DNA of 53,810 bases from DATLFP01 sp035540955. Lineage in GTDB: Bacteria > Actinomycetota > Acidimicrobiia > Acidimicrobiales > CADCSY01. The translations under genes and the position numbers were made by a program. This document shows, in pieces, positions 26,795 through 36,034 of the stretch (its first letter is position 1; every line of letters begins with the position of its first letter). The notes beneath the pieces are model-generated. The model searched no databases. It saw nothing but the letters and a program-made list of their open reading frames with translations, and was not told where the DNA came from. The DNA is taken from contig DATLFP010000073.1 of assembly GCA_035540955.1 (NCBI GenBank), forward strand, positions 1-53,810, read 5' to 3'.

Positions 26795-26813
26795 GCGAGA
26801 CCATCAACACGCG
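26795..26813 (-). repeat. Second copy of the TGATGGTCTCGC element
   Basis: Read on the minus strand, this 19-mer matches 9340-9358 at 18 of 19 bases. Its TGA (26804-26806) is the stop codon of the VWA gene, just as the first copy at 9329 carries the stop of the ferritin-like gene. A small GCCC-TTC-GGGC hairpin follows at about 26770-26782. Confidence 0.65.
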
Positions 26814-27892
26814 ACCACCTCGGCGAGCTGCTCGAGCGAGGCGACGGAGTGGCCCTCGAGGAACTGGTCGACGTGCGGGAGGGCGGCGGCCATCCCGGCG
26901 GCGAGGGGGGCGTAGCCCGGCGTGGCCTTGAGCGGGTTGACCCACACGACCCGGTGGGCGACGCGGGACAGCCGCGCCATGTGCTCGCCCAGCACGGCGG
27001 CGTCGCCGCGGTCCCAGCCGTCGCTGAGCACCACGACGACCGCCCCGCGGGCCATGCCCCGGACGCCCCAGCGGTCGGTGAACTCGCCGATGGTGTCGCC
27101 CAGGCGGGTACCGCCCGACCAGTCGAGGACCGCCTCGGTGGCGTGGGCGAGGGCGGCGTCGGGGTCGTGGGTGGCGAGGTGGCGGGTCAGCCTCGTCAGG
27201 CGGGTGCCGAGTGCGAACACCTCGACGTGGGCCCGGGCCACCACGGCGGCGTGGGCGAACCGGAGCAGGGCCCGGGCGTAGGGCGCCATCGAGCCGCTCA
27301 CGTCGAGGAGCAGCACGACGCGGCGCCGGCGCTCGCCGGGCTCGGTCCACTCGAGGTGGAGCGGCTCGCCGCCCGCCCGCATGGCCCGGGCCACGGTGCG
27401 GCGCAGGTCGAGCCGGCCCGACGGGCCGGGCGTGCGGCGCCGGCCCCGCCGGCGGGCGCCGGTGAACCGCAGGCGGTCGAGGAGCCGGTGCAGCTCGGCC
27501 CGCTCGTCGTCGCTGATGGTGGCGAGGTCCTGGTGGCGCAGCACCTCGGTCGGGCTCCACCGCACCTCGATCGTCCGCCCCTGCGGCGCGGCGTCACCCC
27601 CGCCCTCCTCGGGCACGTCCTCGTCGTCCCGCAGCACCTCCACCACCTCGTTCTGGGACTCATCGGGCACCGCGGCGCGGCCCGATCGGTCCCAGAACAC
27701 GGCGAAGGCGGCGTCGTAGGTGGGGATGTCCTCGGGGCGGTGGACGAGGGTGGCGCGGCCGGACCAGTAGAGGGCGTCCGGACTGCGCACTCCCACCGCG
27801 TCGAGGGCCTCGACGTAGGCGGCGACCGCCCCCGTCGTGACCTCCATGCCCGCCGCCCGCAGTACCCGGGCGAACGCGACCGGCGCACTCAT
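26804..27892 (-). CDS. VWA domain protein (CoxE family)
   Basis: The 362-residue protein has a helical N-terminal CoxE region and a C-terminal von Willebrand A domain with an intact MIDAS (LLLDVSGSMAPYARALLRF near residue 192, then TRLGDT and LSDGWDRG). CoxE-type proteins partner with MoxR/CoxD AAA ATPases in maturing the CO-dehydrogenase active site; the ATPase gene is directly upstream. ATG 27892 gives the natural N-terminus. The 76-nt gap to the ATPase gene holds a strong inverted repeat. Confidence 0.87.
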   Translation of the reverse strand: MSAPVAFARVLRAAGMEVTTGAVAAYVEALDAVGVRSPDALYWSGRATLVHRPEDIPTYDAAFAVFWDRSGRAAVPDESQNEVVEVLRDDEDVPEEGGGDAAPQGRTIEVRWSPTEVLRHQDLATISDDERAELHRLLDRLRFTGARRRGRRRTPGPSGRLDLRRTVARAMRAGGEPLHLEWTEPGERRRRVVLLLDVSGSMAPYARALLRFAHAAVVARAHVEVFALGTRLTRLTRHLATHDPDAALAHATEAVLDWSGGTRLGDTIGEFTDRWGVRGMARGAVVVVLSDGWDRGDAAVLGEHMARLSRVAHRVVWVNPLKATPGYAPLAAGMAAALPHVDQFLEGHSVASLEQLAEVVAC

Positions 27893-27904
27893 CCCATTAC
27901 CCCA

Positions 27905-27955
27905 CGAACGTTGTCGCGGTGACCCGGCCCGGCCGGGCGAGCGCGACAAGGTTCG
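27905..27955. repeat. Imperfect 14-bp inverted repeat between coxD and coxE homologues
   Basis: The left arm (27905-27918) and right arm (27942-27955) match as reverse complements at 13 of 14 bases. The 23-nt loop itself contains the self-complementary CCCGGCCGGG. It sits inside the operon, between the ATPase and VWA genes, and may set relative expression by processing or attenuation. Confidence 0.7.
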
Positions 27956-27968
27956 GGGTGTTGGGCGG

Positions 27969-28892
27969 TCATGGGAGCTGCATGCCGACGCCGTCGGCCG
28001 TGGCCCGGGCCGCGCTCACGAGGACCTCGAGGCCGGCGGCGCGGATCCGCTCCTGGTCCTCCCGGTACTTGAGGACGGTGCCGAGGGTGGCGTCGACGGC
28101 GCGGGCGTCGAGATCGGTGCGGCCGAGCGTCGCCAGCGCCGCCGCCCAGTCGATGGTCTCCGCCACCCCCGGCGGCTTGTAGAGCCCGGCGTCGCGGAAG
28201 GTCGCCACCGCCGCCGCCACCTGCCTCGCCAACCCCTCGGAGGCCTCGGGCGCCCGCAGGCGCACGATCGCCACCTCGCGGTCGAAGTCGGGGTGCTCGA
28301 CCCAGTGGTAGAGGCACCGGCGCTTCAGCGCGTCGTGCACGTCGCGGGTGCGGTTCGAGGTGATGACGACCACCGGCGGCGTGTCGGCCGAGAACGTCCC
28401 CACCTCGGGGACGGTGACCGTGTAGTCGGAGAGGATCTCGAGGAGGAACGCCTCGAACTCGTCGTCGGCCCGGTCGACCTCGTCGATGAGCAGCACTGGC
28501 GGCGGCCCCTCCCGCGGCGCCAGCGCCTCGAGCAGGGGGCGGCGGATCAGGAAGCGCTCGTCGTAGAGGTCGTGCTCGAGCGCCTCGACGTCGGTGGCCT
28601 TCTGCGCGGCCTCGGCGGCCCGGAGGTGCAGCAGCTGGCGGGCGTGATCCCACTCGTACACCGCCGACGCCACGTCGATGCCCTCGTAGCACTGGAGCCG
28701 GAGCAGCTCGCCGCCCGTCCAGCGCGCGAGCACCTTGGCCAGCTCCGTCTTGCCCACGCCGGCCTCCCCCTCGAGCAGCAGCGGCCGCTGCAGGCGCAGG
28801 GCGAGGAACACCGCCGTGGCCAGGCCCTCGTCGGGCAGGTAGCCGTGCTCGGTGAGAGCGGCCTCGACCTCGGCGACGTCGGCGACGTTCAC
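27969..28892 (-). CDS. MoxR-type AAA+ ATPase (CoxD family)
   Basis: This 307-residue ATPase has Walker A GEAGVGKTELAK near residue 41, Walker B VLLIDEVDRAD near 136, sensor ITSNRTRDVHDALKRRCLYHW near 180 and the helical lid. In CO dehydrogenase systems CoxD helps build the CuSMo cluster; here it is expected to work with the VWA protein encoded next. The start is GTG 28892, separated from coxM by 16 nt. Confidence 0.9.
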   Translation of the reverse strand: MNVADVAEVEAALTEHGYLPDEGLATAVFLALRLQRPLLLEGEAGVGKTELAKVLARWTGGELLRLQCYEGIDVASAVYEWDHARQLLHLRAAEAAQKATDVEALEHDLYDERFLIRRPLLEALAPREGPPPVLLIDEVDRADDEFEAFLLEILSDYTVTVPEVGTFSADTPPVVVITSNRTRDVHDALKRRCLYHWVEHPDFDREVAIVRLRAPEASEGLARQVAAAVATFRDAGLYKPPGVAETIDWAAALATLGRTDLDARAVDATLGTVLKYREDQERIRAAGLEVLVSAARATADGVGMQLP

Positions 28893-28908
28893 CGGGCCAG
28901 CCTACGGA

Positions 28909-29732
28909 TCAGCGGGACGACGCCTCTTCCAGGCCCCGGCGGACGAGCACCTTCGCCAGGTGGCGTCGGTACTCCTCGGTGGCGTTGATGTCGGCCGACG
29001 GCGACGCCTCCCGGTCGGCGAGGGCGGCGGCGTCGGCGATCGACGCCCCGCCGGCGAGCGCCTCCTCGGCGGCGGTGGCCCGGATCGGTGTCGATCCCAT
29101 GTTGACGAGGCCGATGCCGGTGGTGCCGTTGCCGCGCACGACGGCGCACCCGACGATTGCCCAGTCCTGGGCCCGCTTGGTGAGCTTCTGGAACGACCAG
29201 CCGACGTCGGGCACCTTCGGAACCCGCACCTCGGTGAGCAGCTCGTCGGGATGCAGCGCCGACTCGAGGAAGCCGGTGAAGAACGCCGAGGCCGGCACCT
29301 CGCGCTCACCCGAGGTGCCCCGGACCACGAGGGTGCCGCCCAGGGCGAGCACGACGGCGGGCAGGTCGGACGCCGGGTCGCAGTGCGAGAGCGACCCGCC
29401 GATCGTGCCCCGGTGGCGGACCTGCTGGTCGCCGACCTGGCCGGCGGCGTGGGCGAGGATCGGGACCTGGGCCTGCAGGAGGTCGCTGTGCTGCACGTCG
29501 TGGTGGCGGGTCAGCGCCCCGATGGCCACCTCGTCGCCGGCGTCGCGCACGTAGGACAGGTCGGTGAGCCGGCCGATGTCGACCAGCACCGACGGCGTCG
29601 CGAACCGGAGCTTCATGAGCGGCAGGAGGCTGTGGCCGCCGGCCAGCACCTTGGCGTCGTCGCCGTGCTCGGTCAGGAGCGCGAGCGCCTCCTCGACCGA
29701 CGCCGCCCGCTGGTAGTCGAACGCCGCCGGGA

Positions 29733-29736
<4 letters not shown>
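28909..29736 (-). CDS. coxM: CO dehydrogenase-like FAD-binding medium subunit
   Basis: The 275-residue subunit belongs to the xanthine dehydrogenase FAD-binding family. It has FAD motifs AGGHSLLPLMKLRFA near residue 33 and RGTIGGSLSHCDPASDLP near 108 and a C-terminal CO_deh_flav_C domain. It passes electrons from the [2Fe-2S] subunit to FAD and onward to a quinone or other acceptor. GTG 29736 overlaps the end of coxS by 4 nt (GTGA), showing translational coupling. Confidence 0.92.
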
Positions 29737-30200
<464 letters not shown>

Positions 30201-30238
30201 GTGTCCCCCTGGTCGCTCGCTGCCCGATCGCACCATAC

Positions 30239-32509
30239 CTACGACGCGGACTGGATCGCCGCCCAGACCCGCTGGGGGGTGGCGGGCATGTCGACGTGGC
30301 GGATGCCGAGGTGGGCGAGGGCGTCGACCACCGCGCTCTGCACCGCCGGCGTCGCCCCGATGGTGCCCGACTCCCCGATGCCCTTGGCGCCGAGCGGGTT
30401 GACCGGGGTCGGCGTCTCCATGGCGACCAGCTCGAAGCTCGGCAGCTCGGCGGCGGAGATGAACGTGTAGTCGGCGAAGGTCGACGTGGTGGGGTTGCCG
30501 TCGGCGTCGTAGAGCATCTCCTCGCACAGCGCCTGGGCGGCCCCCTGCGCGATGCCGCCGTGGCGCTGGCCCTCCACGAGCAGCGGGTTGAGGATCCGCC
30601 CGGCGTCGTCGCAGGTGACGACGCGGGTGAGCTCGACCTTGCCGGTCTCGGTGTCGACCTCGACCACCGCCACGTGGGCCCCGAACGGGTACGTCGGGCT
30701 CGGGGCGGTGAAGGTGTTCGACGCCTGCAGGCCCCCGTCGGCACCCGCCGCGGTGGCGACGTCGCCCCACGTCTTGGCCACCGCCGGGGTGCCGGCCACG
30801 TGGAACCGGCCGTCGACCTTGTCGAGCACCACGTCGTCGACGTTGGCCTCGAGCAGGTCGGCGGCGAGCTTGCGGGCCCGGTCGACGACCTCGCCGGCCG
30901 CTTCGTGCACCGCGGTGCCGCCGAGCTGGAGCGAGCGGGAGCCGAACGTGCCCACGCCCACCGGCACCAGGTCGGTGTCGCCGTGGATCACGTCGATCTT
31001 GTCCATGGGGATGCCCAGCTGCTCGCTGGCGATCATCGACCACGCGGTGACGTGTCCTTGTCCGTGAGGTGACGTGCCGGTGTAGACCTTGGCGCTGCCG
31101 TCGGGGAGGATCTCGACCTTGGCGTCCTCGCCGCCGGCGGTGGGCCCGGCGGTGACCTCGACGTAGACGGAGACGCCGATGCCGAGCTGGTTGACGTCGC
31201 CCCGCGCCCGCCGCGCCTGCTGCTCGCCGCGCAGCTCGGCGTAGCCGGCGGCATCGAGGGCGAGGTCGAGGCACCGCTCGTAGTCGCCGATGTCGTAGGT
31301 GCTGCCCGATGCCGTCGTGTACGGGAAGGCGTCGGCGGGGATGAGGTTGCGCCGCCGGACCTCGGCGGGGTCCATGCCGATCTCGGCGGCGAAGAGGTCC
31401 ATGGCCCGCTCGACGGCGGCGGTGGCCTCGGGCCGCCCGGCGCCTCGGTAGGCGACGGTCGACATCGTGTTCGTGGTCAGGCTCTTGCAGCCGAACTCGA
31501 TCTTCGGGATGGCGTACACGCCGGAGGCCATCATCGAGGTGAGCCACGGCAGGATGCCGCCCATGTTCGGATAGGCGCCGCAGTCGGCCAGCACGTCGAG
31601 CTTGTAGGCGAGGACCGTGCCGTCGCGGGTGCCGCCGATGGTGATGGTCTGGTCCTGGCCCCGGCCGTGCCCCATGGCCAGCATGTTCTCGCTGCGGGTC
31701 TCGCACCACCGGACGGGCCGGTCGAGGTGCTTGGCCAGCCACGCGGTCAGGACCTCCTCGGGGTAGCCGCCGATCTTCGGTCCGAAGCCGCCGCCCACGT
31801 CGGGGGTGATCACGTGCACCACCCCCGGCTCGAGCCCGAGCGCGGCGGTGAGGGTGTCGCGGTTCTGCTGGGGCGCCTGGGAGGCGAGCCAGTACGTGAG
31901 GCGCCGGCCGTCCCATGCGGCGGCGGCGCTGCGGACCTCGAGGGGGCAACCCGCCACCTTCTGGTTCTTGATCTCGACGGGGCCGACGACCACGTCGCAC
32001 CCCTCGAAGAGATCGGCGGCGCCCGGCGACGGGAGCATGAACGCCGTGTTGGTGCCGGCCGCCTCGTGCAGCACGGTGCCGTCGGCGGCCGCGTCGTCGA
32101 GGTCGATCACCGCCGGGAGCGGCTCGTAGTCGACCATGACCAGCTCGGCCGCGTCCTCGCCCTGGTAGCGCTCCTCGGTGACGAGCACCGCCACCGGCTC
32201 GCCGACGAACCGCACCGTGTCACGGGCGAGGTACGGCCGGGTCATGGCCTGGTTGAGGAGCGGGATCGGCGGCGGCGCGTCGGCGAGGTCGAGGTCGGCC
32301 GCCGTCAGCACCGCGACGACACCGGGGGCGGCGGCCGCCTCGCTGATGTCGATGGAGAGGATGCGGGCGTGCGCCATCGTCGAGCGGACGAAGGTGACGT
32401 AGGCGGCGCCGTCGAGCCGGGGATCACGGAGGTCGTCGACGTACGTCCCGCCGGCGGTCAGGAACTTCGGGTCTTCCTTGCGCAGTACTCGGTTGCCGAG
32501 GATGCTCAT
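30239..32509 (-). CDS. coxL: Form II CO dehydrogenase-like molybdenum large subunit
   Basis: The 756-residue catalytic subunit has both molybdopterin-binding aldehyde/xanthine dehydrogenase domains. It contains VGGGFGPKIG near residue 240, PHGQGHVTAW near 480 and the GAKGIGESGTIG C-terminal motif. The active-site loop reads AYRGAGR near residue 351, which marks form II (BMS) enzymes. True CO-oxidising form I proteins have AYXCSFR. CO oxidation by form II enzymes is doubtful in the literature, so another hydroxylation substrate is likely. ATG 32509 opens the operon L-S-M; the 71 nt upstream hold no clear Shine-Dalgarno site. Confidence 0.93.
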   Translation of the reverse strand: MSILGNRVLRKEDPKFLTAGGTYVDDLRDPRLDGAAYVTFVRSTMAHARILSIDISEAAAAPGVVAVLTAADLDLADAPPPIPLLNQAMTRPYLARDTVRFVGEPVAVLVTEERYQGEDAAELVMVDYEPLPAVIDLDDAAADGTVLHEAAGTNTAFMLPSPGAADLFEGCDVVVGPVEIKNQKVAGCPLEVRSAAAAWDGRRLTYWLASQAPQQNRDTLTAALGLEPGVVHVITPDVGGGFGPKIGGYPEEVLTAWLAKHLDRPVRWCETRSENMLAMGHGRGQDQTITIGGTRDGTVLAYKLDVLADCGAYPNMGGILPWLTSMMASGVYAIPKIEFGCKSLTTNTMSTVAYRGAGRPEATAAVERAMDLFAAEIGMDPAEVRRRNLIPADAFPYTTASGSTYDIGDYERCLDLALDAAGYAELRGEQQARRARGDVNQLGIGVSVYVEVTAGPTAGGEDAKVEILPDGSAKVYTGTSPHGQGHVTAWSMIASEQLGIPMDKIDVIHGDTDLVPVGVGTFGSRSLQLGGTAVHEAAGEVVDRARKLAADLLEANVDDVVLDKVDGRFHVAGTPAVAKTWGDVATAAGADGGLQASNTFTAPSPTYPFGAHVAVVEVDTETGKVELTRVVTCDDAGRILNPLLVEGQRHGGIAQGAAQALCEEMLYDADGNPTTSTFADYTFISAAELPSFELVAMETPTPVNPLGAKGIGESGTIGATPAVQSAVVDALAHLGIRHVDMPATPQRVWAAIQSAS

Positions 32510-32580
32510 GCCGGCCGCTCACCGGATGTCGGCCGAGTCGCTCGCGTTCCGGTCCCATGCTCGCTCATAGGGCCGGGACA

Positions 32581-33711
32581 CTACGCGCGCCGGATCACCA
32601 CCGAGCCGGCGATGGCGCGGACGGTGAGCTTCCCGTCCTCGCCGGAGCCGATCGTGAACTGGCCGCCGCCCCGCTTCTCCAGCCGGCCCTCGTCGGTCAC
32701 GACCGAGTCGCCGCGGGCGTCGACCTCGAGGTTGGTGTCGGGGCTGAGCGCGACCCGGATCGACCCGCCGGCGGTGTCGAGCGACGACGAGCCGGTGAGC
32801 CGACCCTCGACGACGATCGAGCCGCCCTTCGTCGAGGCCGCCACCGGCCCGTAGGCGCCGTCGACCTTGATGGACCCGCCGATGGTCGAGGTGTCGACGC
32901 CGAGGAGGTGGCCGGCGAGCTTGATCGATCCGCCGATGGTCACCGCCTTCACCGGGCCGCCGTGGTCGTCGACCCGGATGCTGCCACCTGCCGTCTCCAG
33001 CTCGGCGGCGCCGCTCGTGCCGGTGACCTTGATCGAGCCGCCCGCGGTGCGGGCATCGACCTCGGCGCCGGTGCCGTCGACCTTGATGGAGCCGCCCCGG
33101 GTGCGCAGACGGCTGGGGGTACCGGGGGGCACGGTCACCGTCAGCTGCACCCAGTGGCGGCCCCGGCGGGGCGAGTCGGAGCGGGCGGTGATGTGCACGC
33201 CGTCCGCCTCCTTCGTCGCCTCGACGGCGATGTGCTCGAGGTCGCGCTCGTCGAGCCCGCGGCGCTCGGCCACGACCTGGACCCGGCCGTGGCTGCCCGT
33301 CTGCACCGAGATGGAGCCGGCGAAGCTGTCGACGGTCACCGGGACCGCCTCGGCCACCTCCACCGACCGTTCGATCACATCGGCCACGCCGAGCTTGCCC
33401 ACCGAGCTGAGGGCCACGTTGACGATGTCGGCGATGCGCTCGCCGAGGTTCCCGAGCCGGAAGGTGAACCCCTCCTCGGGGTCGCGCACCGGCTCGGCCT
33501 CCTCGGGCGGCTGCACGAAGTCGCCGAGCTCGCGGTCGAGCCGGGCCTGCTCCTCGTCGAGGGCGGCGAGGTCGGCCTCCAGCTTGCGCAGCTCGTCGTC
33601 GACCTCGCCCGCCTCCCGGGCGTGCTCGGCGAGCTCCTGGGCCCGCGCCGCCAGCTCGGCGGCCCGGCGGGCCAGGTCCTCGCTCCGGTTCCCGCTCAGC
33701 TCTTCTTCCAC
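32581..33711 (-). CDS. Coiled coil plus DUF4097-like beta-solenoid protein
   Basis: The 376-residue cytosolic protein has an acidic coiled-coil N-terminus (about residues 5-65) and then a DUF4097/adhesin-like domain. In the latter the motif GGSI(K/R)V recurs seven times at about 19-21-residue spacing (residues 195-340), the hallmark of a right-handed beta-solenoid. Membrane segments are absent. Function is unknown. GTG 33711 is set by GAGGAGCGGGAC. It overlaps the upstream HTH gene by 16 nt, so the two are co-expressed. A similar repeat fold is found in regulators of envelope stress, but that link is inference. Confidence 0.82.
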   Translation of the reverse strand: MEEELSGNRSEDLARRAAELAARAQELAEHAREAGEVDDELRKLEADLAALDEEQARLDRELGDFVQPPEEAEPVRDPEEGFTFRLGNLGERIADIVNVALSSVGKLGVADVIERSVEVAEAVPVTVDSFAGSISVQTGSHGRVQVVAERRGLDERDLEHIAVEATKEADGVHITARSDSPRRGRHWVQLTVTVPPGTPSRLRTRGGSIKVDGTGAEVDARTAGGSIKVTGTSGAAELETAGGSIRVDDHGGPVKAVTIGGSIKLAGHLLGVDTSTIGGSIKVDGAYGPVAASTKGGSIVVEGRLTGSSSLDTAGGSIRVALSPDTNLEVDARGDSVVTDEGRLEKRGGGQFTIGSGEDGKLTVRAIAGSVVIRRA

Positions 33712-34013
33712 GTCCCGCTCCTCTTCTTGGCGGCCAGGCGGTCCCGCTCGGCCTTCACCCGCTCCCGGTCGGAGTCGATCTCGGCGGCGATGGCCCGCCG
33801 CAGCCGCTCCCACGCCGCCTGGCGGCTGGTGCCGAGGGCGGCGCCGATCGTCTCCCAGGTCTCTCCCGACGCGAGCGCCTGGCGGGCGAGGTGCGCCTCG
33901 AACCGCTGCAGCTCGTCCTTCAGGTCGCGGGCGGCGCGCAGCGCCTCGAGCGGATCGGTGCTCGAGGTCGCTCGGTGCCAGGCGTCCTTCAGGTCGGGAG
34001 GGACATCCACCAT
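33696..34013 (-). CDS. Small helix-turn-helix protein
   Basis: A 105-residue helical protein whose middle reads GETWETIGAALGTSRQAAWERL (split over residues 49-71). This is a clear HTH of the kind seen in small actinobacterial regulators paired with DUF4097 proteins. The C-terminus is Lys/Arg-rich. A set of TGACA repeats lies right before its ATG at 34013, so it probably represses itself and the downstream solenoid gene, which it overlaps. Confidence 0.8.
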   Translation of the reverse strand: MVDVPPDLKDAWHRATSSTDPLEALRAARDLKDELQRFEAHLARQALASGETWETIGAALGTSRQAAWERLRRAIAAEIDSDRERVKAERDRLAAKKRSGTWKKS

Positions 34014-34016
34014 CGT

Positions 34017-34051
34017 CTGTCAGGATCCTCTTGACAGGCCACCCGCGTCAA
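34017..34051. promoter_or_regulatory. TGACA inverted repeats before the HTH gene
   Basis: CTGTCA (34017-34022) and TGACAG (34032-34037) form a perfect 6-bp dyad with a 9-nt spacer. TTGAC (34031-34035) and GTCAA (34047-34051) form a second, overlapping dyad. They start 3 nt from the HTH start codon and make a likely operator for autoregulation. Confidence 0.55.
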
Positions 34052-34089
34052 GTGACCCGCGGCACACGGCTGCGCGCGCCCAGCGGGCC

Positions 34090-34482
34090 CTACAGCCAGC
34101 CGGTGAGGAAGCTCCAGATCTTGCTCGGCAGCGAGCGGTCGTCGTCCTCGTCGGCGGCGGCCTCGGCCTCGGCGTCGGCCATCGGGTCGACGATGGTGGT
34201 GGTGGGCGACGAGGGCGCCGGCAGGATCGCGTACGCCTCCTCGCCCGGCCGCACGAGGTTGTACTGCTCGCGCGCGAGCCGCTCGATCTCCTCGTCGTCC
34301 TGCAGCGCGGTCACACGGCTGGCGAGGATCTCGTTCTGCTCCTCCAGGACGCGGAGGTGCTCGAGGGCGGCGGCCCGCTCCTGGCGCTGCGCCATCCACG
34401 TGCGGGTCGGGAACACCGCGACGAAGAGCACCGCCACCAGGACGATGAGCACCACGAGCGGGACGAGCCGGCGGATCCTCAC
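34090..34482 (-). CDS. Septum formation initiator FtsB/DivIC family protein
   Basis: The 130-residue bitopic membrane protein has a short basic N-terminus, one helix (residues 7-27) and an extracytoplasmic coiled coil (36-75) with EEQNEILASRVTALQ and the conserved IERLAREQYNLVRPGE. This is the FtsB/DivIC profile for the divisome. An acidic tail ends in a hydrophobic SKIWSFLTGWL. GTG 34482 overlaps the enolase stop (GTGA). Enolase-DivIC adjacency is conserved in actinobacteria. Confidence 0.9.
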   Translation of the reverse strand: MRIRRLVPLVVLIVLVAVLFVAVFPTRTWMAQRQERAAALEHLRVLEEQNEILASRVTALQDDEEIERLAREQYNLVRPGEEAYAILPAPSSPTTTIVDPMADAEAEAAADEDDDRSLPSKIWSFLTGWL

Positions 34483-35768
34483 GCCGCGCCTCCCGGTCGG
34501 GCGAGGGCGGCGCGGCCGAGGTAGGCGGCCGACTCCCCGAGCTCCTCTTCGATGCGCAGCAGCTGGTTGTACTTGGCGACGCGGTCCGAGCGGGCGGGCG
34601 CGCCGGTCTTGATCTGGCCGCAGTTGGTGGCGACGGCGAGGTCGGCGATGGTGGTGTCCTCGGTCTCGCCGCTGCGGTGCGACATCACCGAGGTGTACGA
34701 GCTGCGGGTGGCGAGCGCGACGGCCTCGAGCGTCTCGGTGAGCGTGCCGATCTGGTTGACCTTCACGAGGATCGAGTTGGCGACGCCGGCATCGATCCCG
34801 CGCTGCAGCCGCTCGACGTTGGTGACGAACAGGTCGTCGCCGACGAGCTGCACGCGACCGCCGACGCGCTCGGTGAGGGCCGCCCACCCGTCCCAGTCCT
34901 CTTCGGCCATGCCGTCCTCGAGCGAGACGATCGGGTACTTCGAGCACCAGTCGTCCCACAGGTCGACCATCTCGGTCGGCGAGAGCGTTCGCCCCTCGCC
35001 CTCGAGCACGTAGCTGCCGTCGCGCCAGACCTCGGTCACGGCGGGATCGAGGGCGATGGCGATGTCGTCGCCGGGGGTGTAGCCGGCGGCGGCGATCGCC
35101 TCGAGCAGGAGCTGCACGGCCTCCTCGTTGGTCGCCAGGTCGGGAGCGAAGCCGCCCTCGTCGCCCACCAGGGTCGACAGCCCGCGCCCGTGCAGGAGCG
35201 CCTTGAGCGCGTGGTAGGTCTCGACGCTCCAGCGCAGCCCCTCGGAGAACGACGCGGCGCCGACGGGCATGACCATGAACTCCTGGAAGTCCACGTTGTT
35301 GTCGGCGTGGACGCCCCCGTTGAGCACGTTCATCATCGGGACGGGCAGCACGTGGGCGTTGGCCCCGCCGACGGCGCGGTACACCGGCACCTCGAGGTGG
35401 TCGGCGGCCGCCCGGGCCACGGCGAGGCTGACCCCGAGGATGGCGTTGGCCCCGAGCCGGGCCTTGTTGTCGGTGCCGTCGAGGTCTCGCAGGGCCCGGT
35501 CGACGGCTCGCTGGTCGAGGCCGTCCATGCCGAGGAGCTCGCCGAGGATCTCGCCGTTCAGGTGGGCGACCGCGTCGGAGACACCCTTGCCGCCCCAGTC
35601 GGCGCCGCCGTCGCGTCGCTCGACGGCCTCGAACTGCCCGGTGGACGCGCCCGAGGGGACGATGGCCCGCCCGGACGCGCCCGAGCCCAGCCACACCTCG
35701 ACCTCGACGGTCGGGTTGCCGCGGGAGTCCAGGACCTGCCGGCCCACCAGGTGTTCGATGCTGCTCAT
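34479..35768 (-). CDS. eno: Enolase
   Basis: Converts 2-phosphoglycerate to phosphoenolpyruvate in glycolysis. The 429-residue length and all signatures are normal: VLDSRGNPTVEVEVWL at the N-terminus, GDEGGFAPDL near 207, the Mg-binding region SLEDGMAEEDW near 287, ILVKVNQIGTLTET near 335 and SHRSGETEDTTIADLAV near 367. ATG 35768 is preceded by ACAGGAG at slightly long spacing. It is followed by ftsB in an overlapping arrangement. Confidence 0.97.
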   Translation of the reverse strand: MSSIEHLVGRQVLDSRGNPTVEVEVWLGSGASGRAIVPSGASTGQFEAVERRDGGADWGGKGVSDAVAHLNGEILGELLGMDGLDQRAVDRALRDLDGTDNKARLGANAILGVSLAVARAAADHLEVPVYRAVGGANAHVLPVPMMNVLNGGVHADNNVDFQEFMVMPVGAASFSEGLRWSVETYHALKALLHGRGLSTLVGDEGGFAPDLATNEEAVQLLLEAIAAAGYTPGDDIAIALDPAVTEVWRDGSYVLEGEGRTLSPTEMVDLWDDWCSKYPIVSLEDGMAEEDWDGWAALTERVGGRVQLVGDDLFVTNVERLQRGIDAGVANSILVKVNQIGTLTETLEAVALATRSSYTSVMSHRSGETEDTTIADLAVATNCGQIKTGAPARSDRVAKYNQLLRIEEELGESAAYLGRAALARPGGAA

Positions 35769-35853
35769 GTTGAGGATGTTGCTCCTGTTGTCAGTGTGAG
35801 AACGGTACAGGACGGATCAAGGCGGCACGAGGGAACCCGGGTAGGGCCAGACC

Positions 35854-36015
35854 ATGTCCGATGTCCCCCACGATCCCGCAGGACCGCAGCCCGATCCCAA
35901 CCCGGACCCGGTCACGCCCCTCCCCGGCAGTCCGCCCGAGCCCGTCACCCCGGTGCTCCCCGACCCCCAGCCGGGCCCGTCCCAACCCCTCGTCCCCGAC
36001 CCCGAACCCGCCTGA
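35854..36015 (+). CDS. Possible Pro/Asp-rich 53-residue protein
   Basis: A short frame from ATG 35854 encodes 53 residues dominated by Pro, Asp and Glu (MSDVPHDPAGPQPDPNPDPV at the start). It has no hydrophobic segment and is surely disordered if made. TAGGGC lies 6 nt before the ATG, close to the leaderless pattern. It precedes the cyclase gene by 19 nt on the same strand. Composition alone could arise from GC-rich noncoding DNA, so this is tentative. Confidence 0.4.
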   Translation: MSDVPHDPAGPQPDPNPDPVTPLPGSPPEPVTPVLPDPQPGPSQPLVPDPEPA

Positions 36016-36034
36016 GGTCCCCTAGAAAGCGGGG

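Noticed and set aside
30239..32509. True (form I) CO dehydrogenase
   Set aside because: The active-site loop is AYRGAGR and lacks the Cys of AYXCSFR needed for the copper-bridged site.
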